Assembly: GCA_016286835.1 (NCBI GenBank)
Contig: JAEEUD010000045.1
Span: forward strand, 1 to 10,050
Source of the DNA: Pyramidobacter sp.
GTDB taxonomy: Bacteria > Synergistota > Synergistia > Synergistales > Dethiosulfovibrionaceae
DNA: 10,050 bases
Direction of reading: 5' to 3'
A model generated the notes under the pieces. It was not told the origin of the DNA. It did not search any database and saw only the letters and a list, made by a program, of their open reading frames with translations. A program made the position numbers and the translations under genes. Shown piece by piece: positions 1 through 7,090 of this stretch; position 1 is the stretch's first letter; each line of letters starts with the position of its first letter.

Positions 1-630
1 GGGGATCTTGGACAGGCCGGCTGGAACGGAAGCGGCGGTTGCGGCAAGGATGCCCCAGAGGATCGCGCCGCGCACGTGGTAGCATTCCAGCGTGACGGAA
101 ACGAGGAAACCGAAGATGGCAATAAGCACGGGCTTGGCGGTGAGGTCGCCCATCGTCACGAGCGTGGCCTCGTTGGGAACGACGATGCCGGCGCCCTTGA
201 AACCGATCAGCGCGATGAAGAAACCGATGCCGGCAGCGATGCCGACCTTGAGCGACTTGGGGATGCCGTTGACAACGGACTCGCGGATGCGCGTCAGCGT
301 CAGGACGATGAAGATCAGGCCTTCAATGAAGATTGCTGCTAGGGCGACCTGCCAGGAGACTTTCATCGTCAGGACGACGGTGTAGGCGAAGAAGGCGTTC
401 AGCCCCATGCCGCAGGAGAGCGCGATCGGGTAGTTGGCGAGCACGCCCATCAGCGCTGAGCCGAGAGCGCTGGCGAGACATGTGGCCACCATCACGGCGT
501 CGAACGGAAGTCCCGCGTCGGCGAGGATGCTGGGATTGACGAAAATGATGTATCCCATCGTCATGAACGTGGTCAGACCGGCCATGAGCTCCGTGCGGAC
601 AGAACTGCCCGCTTCTTTGATTCCGAACAT
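1..630 (-). CDS. NCS2/AzgA-family purine permease (N-terminal 210 residues, runs off left edge)
   Basis: Inner-membrane proton-coupled importer, most likely for hypoxanthine, guanine or adenine (AzgA/PbuG/GhxP branch of NCS2). I translated it from the minus strand. It starts at ATG 628-630 as MFGIKEAGSSVRTELMAGLT and is open to position 1. The family pattern is clear: VRTE near residues 11-14, NPSIL at 32-36, and the conserved GMGLNAFFAYTV block at 74-85, which contributes to the substrate site in this family. Hydrophobic segments lie near residues 15-31, 45-65, 94-112, 130-145 and 168-182. A strong SD (AGAGGAGG, plus-strand 639-646) precedes the ATG by 8 nt. The full family length is about 430-480 residues, so roughly half the gene is missing here. 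It lies in the same direction as the aminotransferase upstream but behind a terminator, so it is probably its own transcript. The exact purine cannot be read from the sequence. Confidence 0.92.
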   Translation of the reverse strand, partial: MFGIKEAGSSVRTELMAGLTTFMTMGYIIFVNPSILADAGLPFDAVMVATCLASALGSALMGVLANYPIALSCGMGLNAFFAYTVVLTMKVSWQVALAAIFIEGLIFIVLTLTRIRESVVNGIPKSLKVGIAAGIGFFIALIGFKGAGIVVPNEATLVTMGDLTAKPVLIAIFGFLVSVTLECYHVRGAILWGILAATAASVPAGLSKIP

Positions 631-686
631 ACTGTGTAACCTCCTCTGATATGTCAGCTTTCAGTCGCGAAAAACGCGGCACAAAA

Positions 687-715
687 AGAATACACCATTT
701 ATTGTCAGCGCGCAA
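687..715 (-). promoter_or_regulatory. Possible sigma-70 promoter of the purine permease
   Basis: On the minus strand, TTGCGC (710-715) and TATTCT (687-692) are separated by 17 nt, about 55 nt upstream of the permease start. The -10 matches 4 of 6 consensus bases and the -35 only 3 of 6, so this is tentative. The rest of the 631-809 gap holds the aminotransferase terminator, a short palindrome CTGATATGTCAG at 646-657 next to the SD, and no gene. I see no purine riboswitch. Confidence 0.3.
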
Positions 716-765
716 GTGAAAGTATGTTGAAAAAAACAGTTTAGCCTAAAGTCCTGAAACATAAA

Positions 766-790
766 GCAAGGCAGAACGAGTCTGCCTTGC
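766..790 (-). terminator. Intrinsic terminator of the aminotransferase gene
   Basis: A perfect 10-bp inverted repeat, GCAAGGCAGA (766-775) and TCTGCCTTGC (781-790), encloses a 5-nt loop. It lies 19 bp past the aminotransferase stop on the minus strand and is followed there by TTTATGTTT. The T-tract is interrupted but adequate for Rho-independent termination. Confidence 0.8.
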
Positions 791-809
791 CGTGGTGTAA
801 AAAGCGGGA

Positions 810-2009
810 TTATTTGATCTCGGAAACGTATTCGGCAAAGCGGCGCAGACCTTCGCGGATCTCGTCTTCAGAGTTGGCGTAGGCGATGCGCAGCGTGCCG
901 TTGGCGAAGAAAGCGCTGCCTGGAGTGACGGCGACGTACTTGGTCTTCAGAAGGTCAGAACAGAACGTGGCGTCATCAGTCAGAACAACGTCGCCATGCT
1001 TTTTGCCGAGCAGCTTTTTCAGGTCGATGAGCACGTAGAACGCACCGTCGGGCTTGATGTAGGTGATGTCGGGGATGGCGTCGAGGATGCTGAACACCAG
1101 ATCACGGCGTTTGCCGAAAGCAACACGCATCGTCTCAACATCGGTATCGTCGGAGCCGCGCAGGGCGCCGAGGGCGGCGTACTGAGCAATGGAGCAGGCG
1201 TTAGACGTCAAGTGTCCCTGAATGCTGCCGATCGCCTTGATGTACTTTGCGGGACCGATCGCGTAGCCGATGCGCCAGCCTGTCATGGCAAAGGCTTTGC
1301 TCATGCCGTTGATGTTGATCGTCCTGTCCTTGACTTCGGGGCAGACGGTGAGGATCTCGCAGAACTTGGCGTTGCCGTAGACAAGACGCTCGTAGATCTC
1401 ATCGTTGAGAATGATGAAATCGTGCTCAAGCGCCAGCTTGGCAATGCCTTTCATCGTTTCGGGGCCATAGACCGCACCGGTGGGATTGTTAGGGCTGTTG
1501 AGCAGAATGCACTTGGTCTTGGGCGTGATCGCGGCCTTGATACGCTCAATGCTGGGAACGTTGCCCGTGTCGGAGCACTCGACGAGCACCTCGCGCGCGC
1601 CGCAGAGACGGATCTGCTCGACATAGCTGACCCAGGCAGGGGTGGGGACGATCACTTCGTCACCGGGATCAAGGATGGCGGCCATCGCAGCGTAGAGGAC
1701 AGGTTTCGCTCCCGCGCCGACGACAACATCGTTGGCCGAATAGTCAAGGTTAAAGTGCTTCTTGTAATAGGCGCTGATCGCTTCGCGCAACTCGGCGATG
1801 CCGTTGCTGGCGGTGTAGTGCGTGTATCCTTTGTTGATCGCTTCGATACCGGCGTCGAGTGCTGACTTGGGCGAAACAAAGTCAGGCTCGCCCTGGCTGA
1901 ACGCGATGACGGGCTTGCCCTCACGCTTCATCTCCTTGGCCAGAGCGCCGACGGCGAGCGTGGCAGAAGGCTTTAGATTTGCGGCTTTCTGAGAAAGAGA
2001 CAGAGACAT
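810..2009 (-). CDS. aspC: Class I pyridoxal-phosphate aminotransferase, aspartate aminotransferase type
   Basis: Cytosolic PLP enzyme of fold type I, subgroup Ib, probably transferring the amino group between aspartate and 2-oxoglutarate. The 399-aa length is normal for the family. Visible motifs: GEPDF at 40-44 (substrate-loop region), SPNNPTG at 172-178, NDEIY at 202-206 (Asp203 pairs with the pyridine nitrogen, Tyr206 with the PLP oxygen), MSKAFAMTGWR with Schiff-base Lys238, and LRIAYA with Arg374, which binds the substrate alpha-carboxylate. I chose ATG 2007-2009 because AGGAG lies 8 nt upstream. A GTG nine bases further upstream sits directly on that SD and is unlikely. The gene is divergent from hpf. 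Substrate range cannot be fixed from motifs: subgroup Ib also includes aromatic and prephenate aminotransferases, so the symbol is a family-level assignment. Confidence 0.9.
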   Translation of the reverse strand: MSLSLSQKAANLKPSATLAVGALAKEMKREGKPVIAFSQGEPDFVSPKSALDAGIEAINKGYTHYTASNGIAELREAISAYYKKHFNLDYSANDVVVGAGAKPVLYAAMAAILDPGDEVIVPTPAWVSYVEQIRLCGAREVLVECSDTGNVPSIERIKAAITPKTKCILLNSPNNPTGAVYGPETMKGIAKLALEHDFIILNDEIYERLVYGNAKFCEILTVCPEVKDRTININGMSKAFAMTGWRIGYAIGPAKYIKAIGSIQGHLTSNACSIAQYAALGALRGSDDTDVETMRVAFGKRRDLVFSILDAIPDITYIKPDGAFYVLIDLKKLLGKKHGDVVLTDDATFCSDLLKTKYVAVTPGSAFFANGTLRIAYANSEDEIREGLRRFAEYVSEIK

Positions 2010-2054
2010 AACGACCACTCCTGTTCGGAAAAAATTTTTGGTGCGCTATAAAAC

Positions 2055-2074
2055 TCTGTTAATAATGTAACAGA
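2055..2074. promoter_or_regulatory. 20-bp palindrome in the aspC/hpf divergent region, possible operator
   Basis: TCTGTTA (2055-2061), six bases, then TAACAGA (2068-2074) form a perfect 7-bp inverted repeat. Read on the minus strand it lies just upstream of TATAGC (2045-2050), a plausible aspC -10, so it would overlap the -35 region. Neither arm has a T-tract, so it looks more like a protein-binding site than a terminator. The regulator is unknown. Confidence 0.4.
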
Positions 2075-2128
2075 AAAAGCGTTAAAAATCCAGTGCTATC
2101 TTATTTTAAAATATTTATTCCGAAGGGC

Positions 2129-2157
2129 TTGAAGTTTAATAAATAATATGTTAATAT
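2129..2157 (+). promoter_or_regulatory. Sigma-70 promoter of hpf
   Basis: TTGAAG (2129-2134) and TAATAT (2152-2157) are separated by 17 nt in a very AT-rich stretch, giving a start near 2164 and a leader of about 43 nt. Each hexamer matches 4 of 6 consensus bases. A 16-bp inverted repeat (CAACGGA, two bases, TCCGTTG; 2166-2181) begins at about the predicted transcription start. It could form a 5' hairpin or an operator. Confidence 0.55.
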
Positions 2158-2206
2158 GAATTCAACAACGGAACTCCGTTGAGTGATTTGGAAGGAGGAA
2201 CTGAAC

Positions 2207-2728
2207 ATGGATATCCGCTTTATGGCTAAAAACGTCGAAGTCCCCGCCGATCTTAAGGACTACATGATCAAGAAATTTTCCCGCATGGAAAAGTTCTTCC
2301 CGCAGATTTCCGGACAGATCCTGATCAAGATGGTGCGCGATACGTATATCGCTGAAGTGACAGCTAACGTCAAGGGCGTGATCATGCGCGGCGAAGAACG
2401 CGATCTTGATCTTCGCAAGGCGTTCGATCTCGGACTGAAAAACCTTGAACGTCGCATCCGCCGGCATAAGGAATTCCTCGTCGATCGCGCGCATCTGAAG
2501 AGCCATGATTTCACGTTCGAGGAGACGCCGGTTGTCGAAGAGACGTCCGGTGTGAAGATCGTTAAGGAAAAACGTTTCGATCTTTATCCGATGTCGCCCG
2601 AAGAAGCCGCGATGCAGATGGATCTTCTGGAGCACTCGTTCTATATGTTCCTTAACGGCGAAACGGGCAAGGTCAACGTCGTCTACAAGCGCGAAGCTGG
2701 CGGCTACGGCCTGCTGATCCCCAATTAA
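2207..2728 (+). CDS. hpf: Long-form ribosome hibernation promoting factor
   Basis: Binds the 30S decoding region of idle ribosomes and, through its C-terminal domain, dimerises to join two 70S ribosomes into 100S particles, protecting ribosomes in stationary phase or stress. The protein has 173 aa, within the long-form range. Residues 1-95 form the ribosome-binding domain (MDIRFMAKNVEVPADLKDYM, then a basic helix LKNLERRIRRHKEF). Residues 96-120 are a variable linker. Residues 121-173 are the dimerisation domain with KRFDLYPMSPEEAAMQMDLL, FLNGETGKVNVVYKR and the GYGLL end. ATG 2207 is preceded by AGGAGG with 8-nt spacing; a GTG at 2183 lies upstream of that SD and is rejected. The gene is monocistronic, between its own promoter and a strong terminator. 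Confidence 0.96.
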   Translation: MDIRFMAKNVEVPADLKDYMIKKFSRMEKFFPQISGQILIKMVRDTYIAEVTANVKGVIMRGEERDLDLRKAFDLGLKNLERRIRRHKEFLVDRAHLKSHDFTFEETPVVEETSGVKIVKEKRFDLYPMSPEEAAMQMDLLEHSFYMFLNGETGKVNVVYKREAGGYGLLIPN

Positions 2729-2754
2729 AGAACGGATTTCCAGCCCGGAGCATC

Positions 2755-2783
2755 AAAGGGAGCCGAAAGGCTCCCTTTTGTGT
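2755..2783 (+). terminator. Intrinsic terminator of hpf
   Basis: AAAGGGAGCC (2755-2764) and GGCTCCCTTT (2769-2778) form a perfect 10-bp stem closed by a GAAA tetraloop. TTTTGTGTT runs from the end of the stem onward. This is a textbook Rho-independent terminator, 26 bp past the hpf stop. Confidence 0.92.
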
Positions 2784-2786
2784 TAA

Positions 2787-2792
2787 TATACT
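2787..2792 (+). promoter_or_regulatory. Possible -10 element for the selA operon
   Basis: TATACT matches 5 of 6 bases of the -10 consensus and lies only 8 bp after the hpf terminator stem, 60 bp before the selA start. No convincing -35 is seen at 16-18 bp, since that position falls inside the terminator hairpin. CATAAT at 2818-2823 is an alternative -10, also without a good -35. Confidence 0.3.
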
Positions 2793-2851
2793 CAGGTAAG
2801 CGAACGAGAAAGTTTTTCATAATGAGCATGACAATTCGGAGGTGTTTCGGA

Positions 2852-4276
2852 GTGAACATAGAAGATCCCTGTGTGCAGACGGCCCAGACTGTTCTACGGC
2901 AGCTGCCCTCGATGGATAAACTCCTGCTGGACGACAGGGTGGCTTTTTTCGCCACCGAGCTTAATCGTCCGACCCTGAAAGATGCGTGTACCGGAGTGCT
3001 TGGTGTCTGGCGCGAGAAGATTCTGAGCGGAGAAATTACGCGTTTTGACGAGGATCTTTTTTATGCGGAAATCACGGGCAAGCTGCGCCGTCTGACGACG
3101 CCGAGTCTGCGGCCGGTTCTGAATTGCACTGGAGTCGTCGTTCACACCAATCTGGGGCGCTCATGTCTGGCCGAAGAAGCCGTTGACGCAGCGGCTGCGG
3201 CAGGAATGGGCTACAGCACGTTGGAATACGATCTCGACAAGGGGGAACGTGGCCAGAGAAACGCCCACGTCGAAAGCCTGCTGTGCCGTCTGACCGGCGC
3301 CGAAGCGGCGGTCGTCGTCAACAACAACGCGGCCGCGGTACTGCTGGTGCTGGCCGCGCTGGCGGCTAACAAGGACGCCGTCGTTTCGCGCGGCGAGCTG
3401 GTGGAGATTGGCGGTTCGTTCCGTATTCCCGACATCATGCGTTTTGCCGGCACACGTCTGGTTGAAACGGGCTGTACCAACCGCACGCACCTGCGCGATT
3501 ACGAGAACGCGATCACTGATGAGACGGTGATGCTGCTCAAAGTACATCCGTCCAATTTCCGCGTCGTCGGCTTTGTCACATCGCCTGAACGCGAGGAACT
3601 GGCGAAACTGGCGCACAGACGCGGCTTGCTTCTGGTCGAAGATCTTGGCAGTGGGATCCTCGTCCCTGATGAGGATCTGGCCCTCGAAGGGGAAACGACG
3701 GTAACTGAGTGTCTGCGCGGGGGAGTCGATCTGGTGACGTTCTCGGGGGATAAGATCCTCGGCGGCCCGCAGGTGGGCGCGATTGTAGGGAAAAAGGAGC
3801 TGATCGACAAGCTGCGGCGTTATCCGCTGCTGCGCGCGCTGAGATGCGGCAAGATGACGCTGGCCGCGCTGGAAGCAACGCTTCGCATGTATCTGCGAGG
3901 CGATTGGAAGAAGATCCCCACGTTAGAGATGATCACCGCGTCCGAAGACGCTTTACATGCACGGGCCGAACGCTTTGCGGGAAAAATCGCATCGCTGTGC
4001 GCAGCGCATCATCTCAGCGCCCGTGCCATTCCCTGCGAAGACGCTGTCGGTGGCGGGGCGTACCCTGAAAGGCCGCTCTCCGGCTGGGCTGTTGCTCTTG
4101 GCGGTACGGAAGGTTTTAATCCCAGCGCATTGCAGGCTGCTCTTCGCGCCTGTTCGACACCGGTCGTTGCACCCGTCAAGGACGGCGAACTGCTGTTGCA
4201 CATGCGGACGGTCCGCGCTTTTGAAGAAGATCGGCTGGCCGAGTCGTTGAGCGAAGCGTTGGAGCGCATTTCATGA
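2852..4276 (+). CDS. selA: L-seryl-tRNA(Sec) selenium transferase
   Basis: PLP enzyme that converts Ser-tRNA(Sec) to selenocysteinyl-tRNA(Sec) using selenophosphate; the bacterial enzyme is a homodecamer. The 474-aa length is close to the usual 460-470. Domain signs: N-terminal RQLPSMDKLL (residues 16-25), NCTGVVVHTNLGRS at 91-104, LVEIGGSFRIPDIM, VEDLGSG at 262-268, and the PLP-lysine block FSGDKILGGPQVG with Lys301, followed by RALRCGKMTLAALEATLR. I chose GTG 2852 because GGAGG (2838-2842) lies 9 nt upstream and the protein then begins at the usual distance from RQLPS. In-frame ATGs at 2822 and 2828 have no SD. The stop overlaps the selB start by 4 bp (ATGA), indicating translational coupling. 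The tRNA(Sec) gene and selD are not in the window. Confidence 0.96.
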   Translation: MNIEDPCVQTAQTVLRQLPSMDKLLLDDRVAFFATELNRPTLKDACTGVLGVWREKILSGEITRFDEDLFYAEITGKLRRLTTPSLRPVLNCTGVVVHTNLGRSCLAEEAVDAAAAAGMGYSTLEYDLDKGERGQRNAHVESLLCRLTGAEAAVVVNNNAAAVLLVLAALAANKDAVVSRGELVEIGGSFRIPDIMRFAGTRLVETGCTNRTHLRDYENAITDETVMLLKVHPSNFRVVGFVTSPEREELAKLAHRRGLLLVEDLGSGILVPDEDLALEGETTVTECLRGGVDLVTFSGDKILGGPQVGAIVGKKELIDKLRRYPLLRALRCGKMTLAALEATLRMYLRGDWKKIPTLEMITASEDALHARAERFAGKIASLCAAHHLSARAIPCEDAVGGGAYPERPLSGWAVALGGTEGFNPSALQAALRACSTPVVAPVKDGELLLHMRTVRAFEEDRLAESLSEALERIS

Positions 4277-6192
4277 GCCAGCGCGAAATATCGCTTGTCG
4301 TCGGCACGGCTGGGCACATCGATCATGGCAAGACACAGCTCGTTAAAGCGATGACGGGCGTCGACTGCGACCGTCTGAATGAAGAGAAAAAACGCGGCAT
4401 CACGATCGAGCTTGGTTTTGCGCCGCTCATTCTGCCCAGCGAGCGCGTGATTAGTCTGATCGACGTGCCCGGGCATGATCGCTTTATTCGCCAGATGGTC
4501 TCCGGTGCTTCGGGCGTGGACGCGGTGCTGTTCGTCGTCGCTGCTGACGAGGGTGTGATGCCGCAGACGCGTGAGCATCTTGATATCCTCTCTTTGCTGG
4601 GCGTGAAGTACGGCGTCATCGCAATCACGAAGAAGGACCTTGTCGATGAGACCATGCTCGAACTTGTGCGCGAAGACGTACAGATGCTGACAACGGGAAC
4701 TTTTCTTGAAAACGCTCCCGTCTGCGCAGTTTCGTCGGTTACAGGCGAAGGCGTGGACGAATTGAAAATGCGCCTTGACGAGCTGGTCGATCAGGTCAGT
4801 CCGCGCGATCGGGACGGCGCATACTTCATGCCGATCGACCGCTCGTTTCCGGTCGCCGGTTTCGGCACGGTCGTGACGGGAACGGCATATAAGGGGGCGA
4901 TCAGCCCCGGCGACGAGGTCGATGTGCTGCCTTCGGGGCGCGTTTCTCGCGTGCGATCGGTGCAGGTGCATGGCAAATCCGTCGATACGGCGTTTGCGGG
5001 GCAGCGTGTGGCAATGTGCCTGAGTGATGTCGGGCTGGACGAGATCGAACGCGGCGACGTGGTCGGCGTGAAAAACGTCTATCGCTCGACACGCTGTCTT
5101 GATGTCATGTTGAAACTGCTTGATTTCGTCGCTGAGCCGTTGGAGCACTGGCAACGCGTGCGGCTTCACATCGGCACGTCGGACGTGCTTGCGCGAATCT
5201 CCATGCTCGACGGCCGGGAACTGCTCCCCGGTCATACGGCACCGGTGCAACTGGTGCTTGAAGAGCCGGTGGCAGTGACGATCGGGCAGCGGTTCATCAT
5301 CCGCTTTTACAGCCCCCTTCGCACGATCGGCGGTGGTGAGGTCCTCGTGCCGTATGCGAGCCGTCCTTCAGGAAAGCGCGGACGAGACGCTGAACGCGAT
5401 CATATCCTGCGTCTCACTTCGTCCGGCAGCCGCGAAGAACGCACCGCTGCCGTCGTCGCAAGCGAAGCTCAGTGTTCGGTGAGCACGGCAATGGTGCTGA
5501 CGCAGGAGCGCCGTGAAGACCTGGAGAAAATCCTGGAGTCACTTGAACGAGCCGGAAGGCTTGTTTATTTCCGCACGGGCGACGGCGTCATCTTATCGGC
5601 CGGGTATTACAAGAAGATCGCAGAGCGACTGATCGGTACTGTTTGTGATTATCACGAGCAAAATCCTCATCAGAAAGGGATTCCTGCTGACACGCTGCTG
5701 ACGGAAGTTTTCTCCGAAGAAGATCGTAAAACTGGGCGCCTGCTTGTCTCAAAGCTTACTGAGGAAAAGAAACTGCGGCGCGATGAGGACTTTATTGCTT
5801 TGCCGGAGTTTGCCCCTGTCAGCGACACGGTTTTCAGCGCCTCGCGCGACAAGCTGCTTTCGGTCTGCCGCGCGGCAGGATGGGAGCTGCCGCTGCTCGA
5901 CGATCTGGCGAACGCGTGCGACTTGTCGGCGGCAGAGTTCCGCAAACTGGTTGATCACTTAAAGAGAAACGGCGACATTACGATCCTTGACGGGACGTTC
6001 GTGCTTGCGCTGGAGCTGCTGACGCCGCTTTTGAAACAGCTTCGCGAGCTGGAAGGCGGTTTCACGCTTGCCCAGGCACGCGACATTACCGGCAGCAGCC
6101 GAAAGTATATCCTTCCCGTGCTGGAATATCTCGATGGCCGTGGAGTGACGCGCCGGGCCGGCGAAAAACGCATCTTCATTCAGAAGTCGTAA
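4273..6192 (+). CDS. selB: Selenocysteine-specific translation elongation factor
   Basis: GTPase that carries Sec-tRNA(Sec) to the ribosome and binds the SECIS hairpin of selenoprotein mRNAs at UGA codons. The 639-aa length fits bacterial SelB (about 610-640). The EF-Tu-like G domain shows GHIDHGKT at 14-21, RGITIELGF at 41-49, DVPGH at 64-68 and TKKD at 119-122. Beta-barrel domains follow, from about 175 to 350 (FPVAGFGTVVTGT, then the GQRFIIRFYSPLRTIGGGEV block). The remaining 280 residues correspond to the winged-helix repeats that bind SECIS RNA; the last one includes ITGSSRKYILPVLEYLDGRGVTRR. The ATG overlaps the selA stop and has GGAG 8 nt upstream. Its pairing with selA is typical. The ispE-purR genes follow 59 bp downstream with no terminator between, so the four may share a transcript. 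Confidence 0.97.
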   Translation: MSQREISLVVGTAGHIDHGKTQLVKAMTGVDCDRLNEEKKRGITIELGFAPLILPSERVISLIDVPGHDRFIRQMVSGASGVDAVLFVVAADEGVMPQTREHLDILSLLGVKYGVIAITKKDLVDETMLELVREDVQMLTTGTFLENAPVCAVSSVTGEGVDELKMRLDELVDQVSPRDRDGAYFMPIDRSFPVAGFGTVVTGTAYKGAISPGDEVDVLPSGRVSRVRSVQVHGKSVDTAFAGQRVAMCLSDVGLDEIERGDVVGVKNVYRSTRCLDVMLKLLDFVAEPLEHWQRVRLHIGTSDVLARISMLDGRELLPGHTAPVQLVLEEPVAVTIGQRFIIRFYSPLRTIGGGEVLVPYASRPSGKRGRDAERDHILRLTSSGSREERTAAVVASEAQCSVSTAMVLTQERREDLEKILESLERAGRLVYFRTGDGVILSAGYYKKIAERLIGTVCDYHEQNPHQKGIPADTLLTEVFSEEDRKTGRLLVSKLTEEKKLRRDEDFIALPEFAPVSDTVFSASRDKLLSVCRAAGWELPLLDDLANACDLSAAEFRKLVDHLKRNGDITILDGTFVLALELLTPLLKQLRELEGGFTLAQARDITGSSRKYILPVLEYLDGRGVTRRAGEKRIFIQKS

Positions 6193-6251
6193 TTGTTCGG
6201 AACGTCAAACAGAATTTCTCTGTGATCTTAACACGCGAAAGGCGGTCAGGA

Positions 6252-7082
6252 ATGACAAAGGTTCCTTGCTTTGGCAAGCTCAATCTCACTCTGCGCCTGA
6301 CGGGTGTGCTTCCGTCGGGGTATCATGAACTGTGCTCATTGTTCTGTAAAATCGGTCCAATAGACACCTTGACAATAAACACTTCATTGGCTGATAATGT
6401 CAGGGTGATTTTCAACAGGGCAAAATCAGCACCTTTGGGGCGCAACATCCTCTTTAAGGCGATCGATGCGGCAAGGGCTGAACGTGCCGATGTTCCTTTT
6501 CTGGACATGACGCTGGAAAAAAACGTTCCTCCTGGCACCGGGCTCGGCTGCGGCAGTGGAGACGCGGCAGCGCTCCTTTCATATCTGGCTGCACACGACA
6601 GCGCGGCGCGTGTTGGTGCCGACGTGCCGTTTTTGTATTCGTCGTCGCAGCTTGCGCTTGCGCAGGGGACAGGAGAGCGCATAACTGCGGTTGACGGCGA
6701 TCTGTCGGCTCTTGAAGCTCTCGTCGTCATTCCTGAATGGCGTTGTCAGACGCCGGAAATGTATCAGAAAGTCGATCGTTTTTACGGCGGTGTCTGGCCG
6801 GTAAGCGCATCCGACGCACTCGCGGAGTCTGCGGCAGTGCTGAAAAATCTGTCAGCCGGCGTGATCTGCGGACTTTTACCTAATGATTTTACCCCCGTCC
6901 TGCTGGAGGAATATCCTCTCTATCGGGAACTGTTTTCAGTTTTTGAGCTAGAGGGGGCCGTTGCCTGGGGCATCAGCGGGAGCGGCAGCGCGGCTTTTGC
7001 GCTCCGGCGAAGAACTGCATCGCCATTCACCCCCGATCTACCGTGGATCGAAGACGTACTTAATTTCTCACTGGAAAGGTGA
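6252..7082 (+). CDS. ispE: 4-diphosphocytidyl-2-C-methyl-D-erythritol kinase, divergent
   Basis: GHMP-family kinase of the MEP (non-mevalonate) isoprenoid pathway: it phosphorylates CDP-ME at the 2-hydroxyl with ATP. The protein has 276 aa. Motif 1 is FGKLNLTLRL with catalytic Lys9, followed by the family block SGYHEL (22-27). Motif 2, the ATP-binding glycine loop, is PPGTGLGCGSGDAA (93-106, usually PxGAGLGGGSSDAA). GADVPF has catalytic Asp124, and motif 3 is GISGSGSAAFAL near the C terminus. The stretch between motif 2 and GADVPF is only 15 residues, about ten fewer than usual. ATG 6252 has AAAGGCGG 6 nt upstream; a GTG at 6222 would add 10 residues and has no SD. The stop lies 8 bp before purR, and the ispE-purR order is the one found in Bacillus, which strengthens the assignment. 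Other GHMP kinases are less likely because of GYHEL and GADVPF. Confidence 0.85.
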   Translation: MTKVPCFGKLNLTLRLTGVLPSGYHELCSLFCKIGPIDTLTINTSLADNVRVIFNRAKSAPLGRNILFKAIDAARAERADVPFLDMTLEKNVPPGTGLGCGSGDAAALLSYLAAHDSAARVGADVPFLYSSSQLALAQGTGERITAVDGDLSALEALVVIPEWRCQTPEMYQKVDRFYGGVWPVSASDALAESAAVLKNLSAGVICGLLPNDFTPVLLEEYPLYRELFSVFELEGAVAWGISGSGSAAFALRRRTASPFTPDLPWIEDVLNFSLER

Positions 7083-7090
7083 CTTCCTCA

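Noticed and set aside
92..385. Plus-strand open frames of 88 and 97 codons near the left edge
   Set aside because: The minus strand here encodes a conserved membrane permease; the plus frames are shadows.
631..765. Purine riboswitch in the leader of the permease, as seen upstream of some purine transporters
   Set aside because: I find no three-way junction with the conserved purine-aptamer core; only short palindromes are present.
996..1865. A 289-codon plus-strand open frame opposite aspC
   Set aside because: It is the antisense shadow of a clearly conserved aminotransferase.
2834..2851. Tandem TTCGGA motifs before selA, considered as an operator
   Set aside because: The first overlaps the SD of selA and the second is short; chance plus SD constraint explains them.
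4009..5250. A 413-codon open frame on the minus strand opposite selA/selB
   Set aside because: It overlaps two certain genes, has low-complexity His/Arg-rich translation and no SD or family motifs; long antisense frames are common opposite GC-rich genes.
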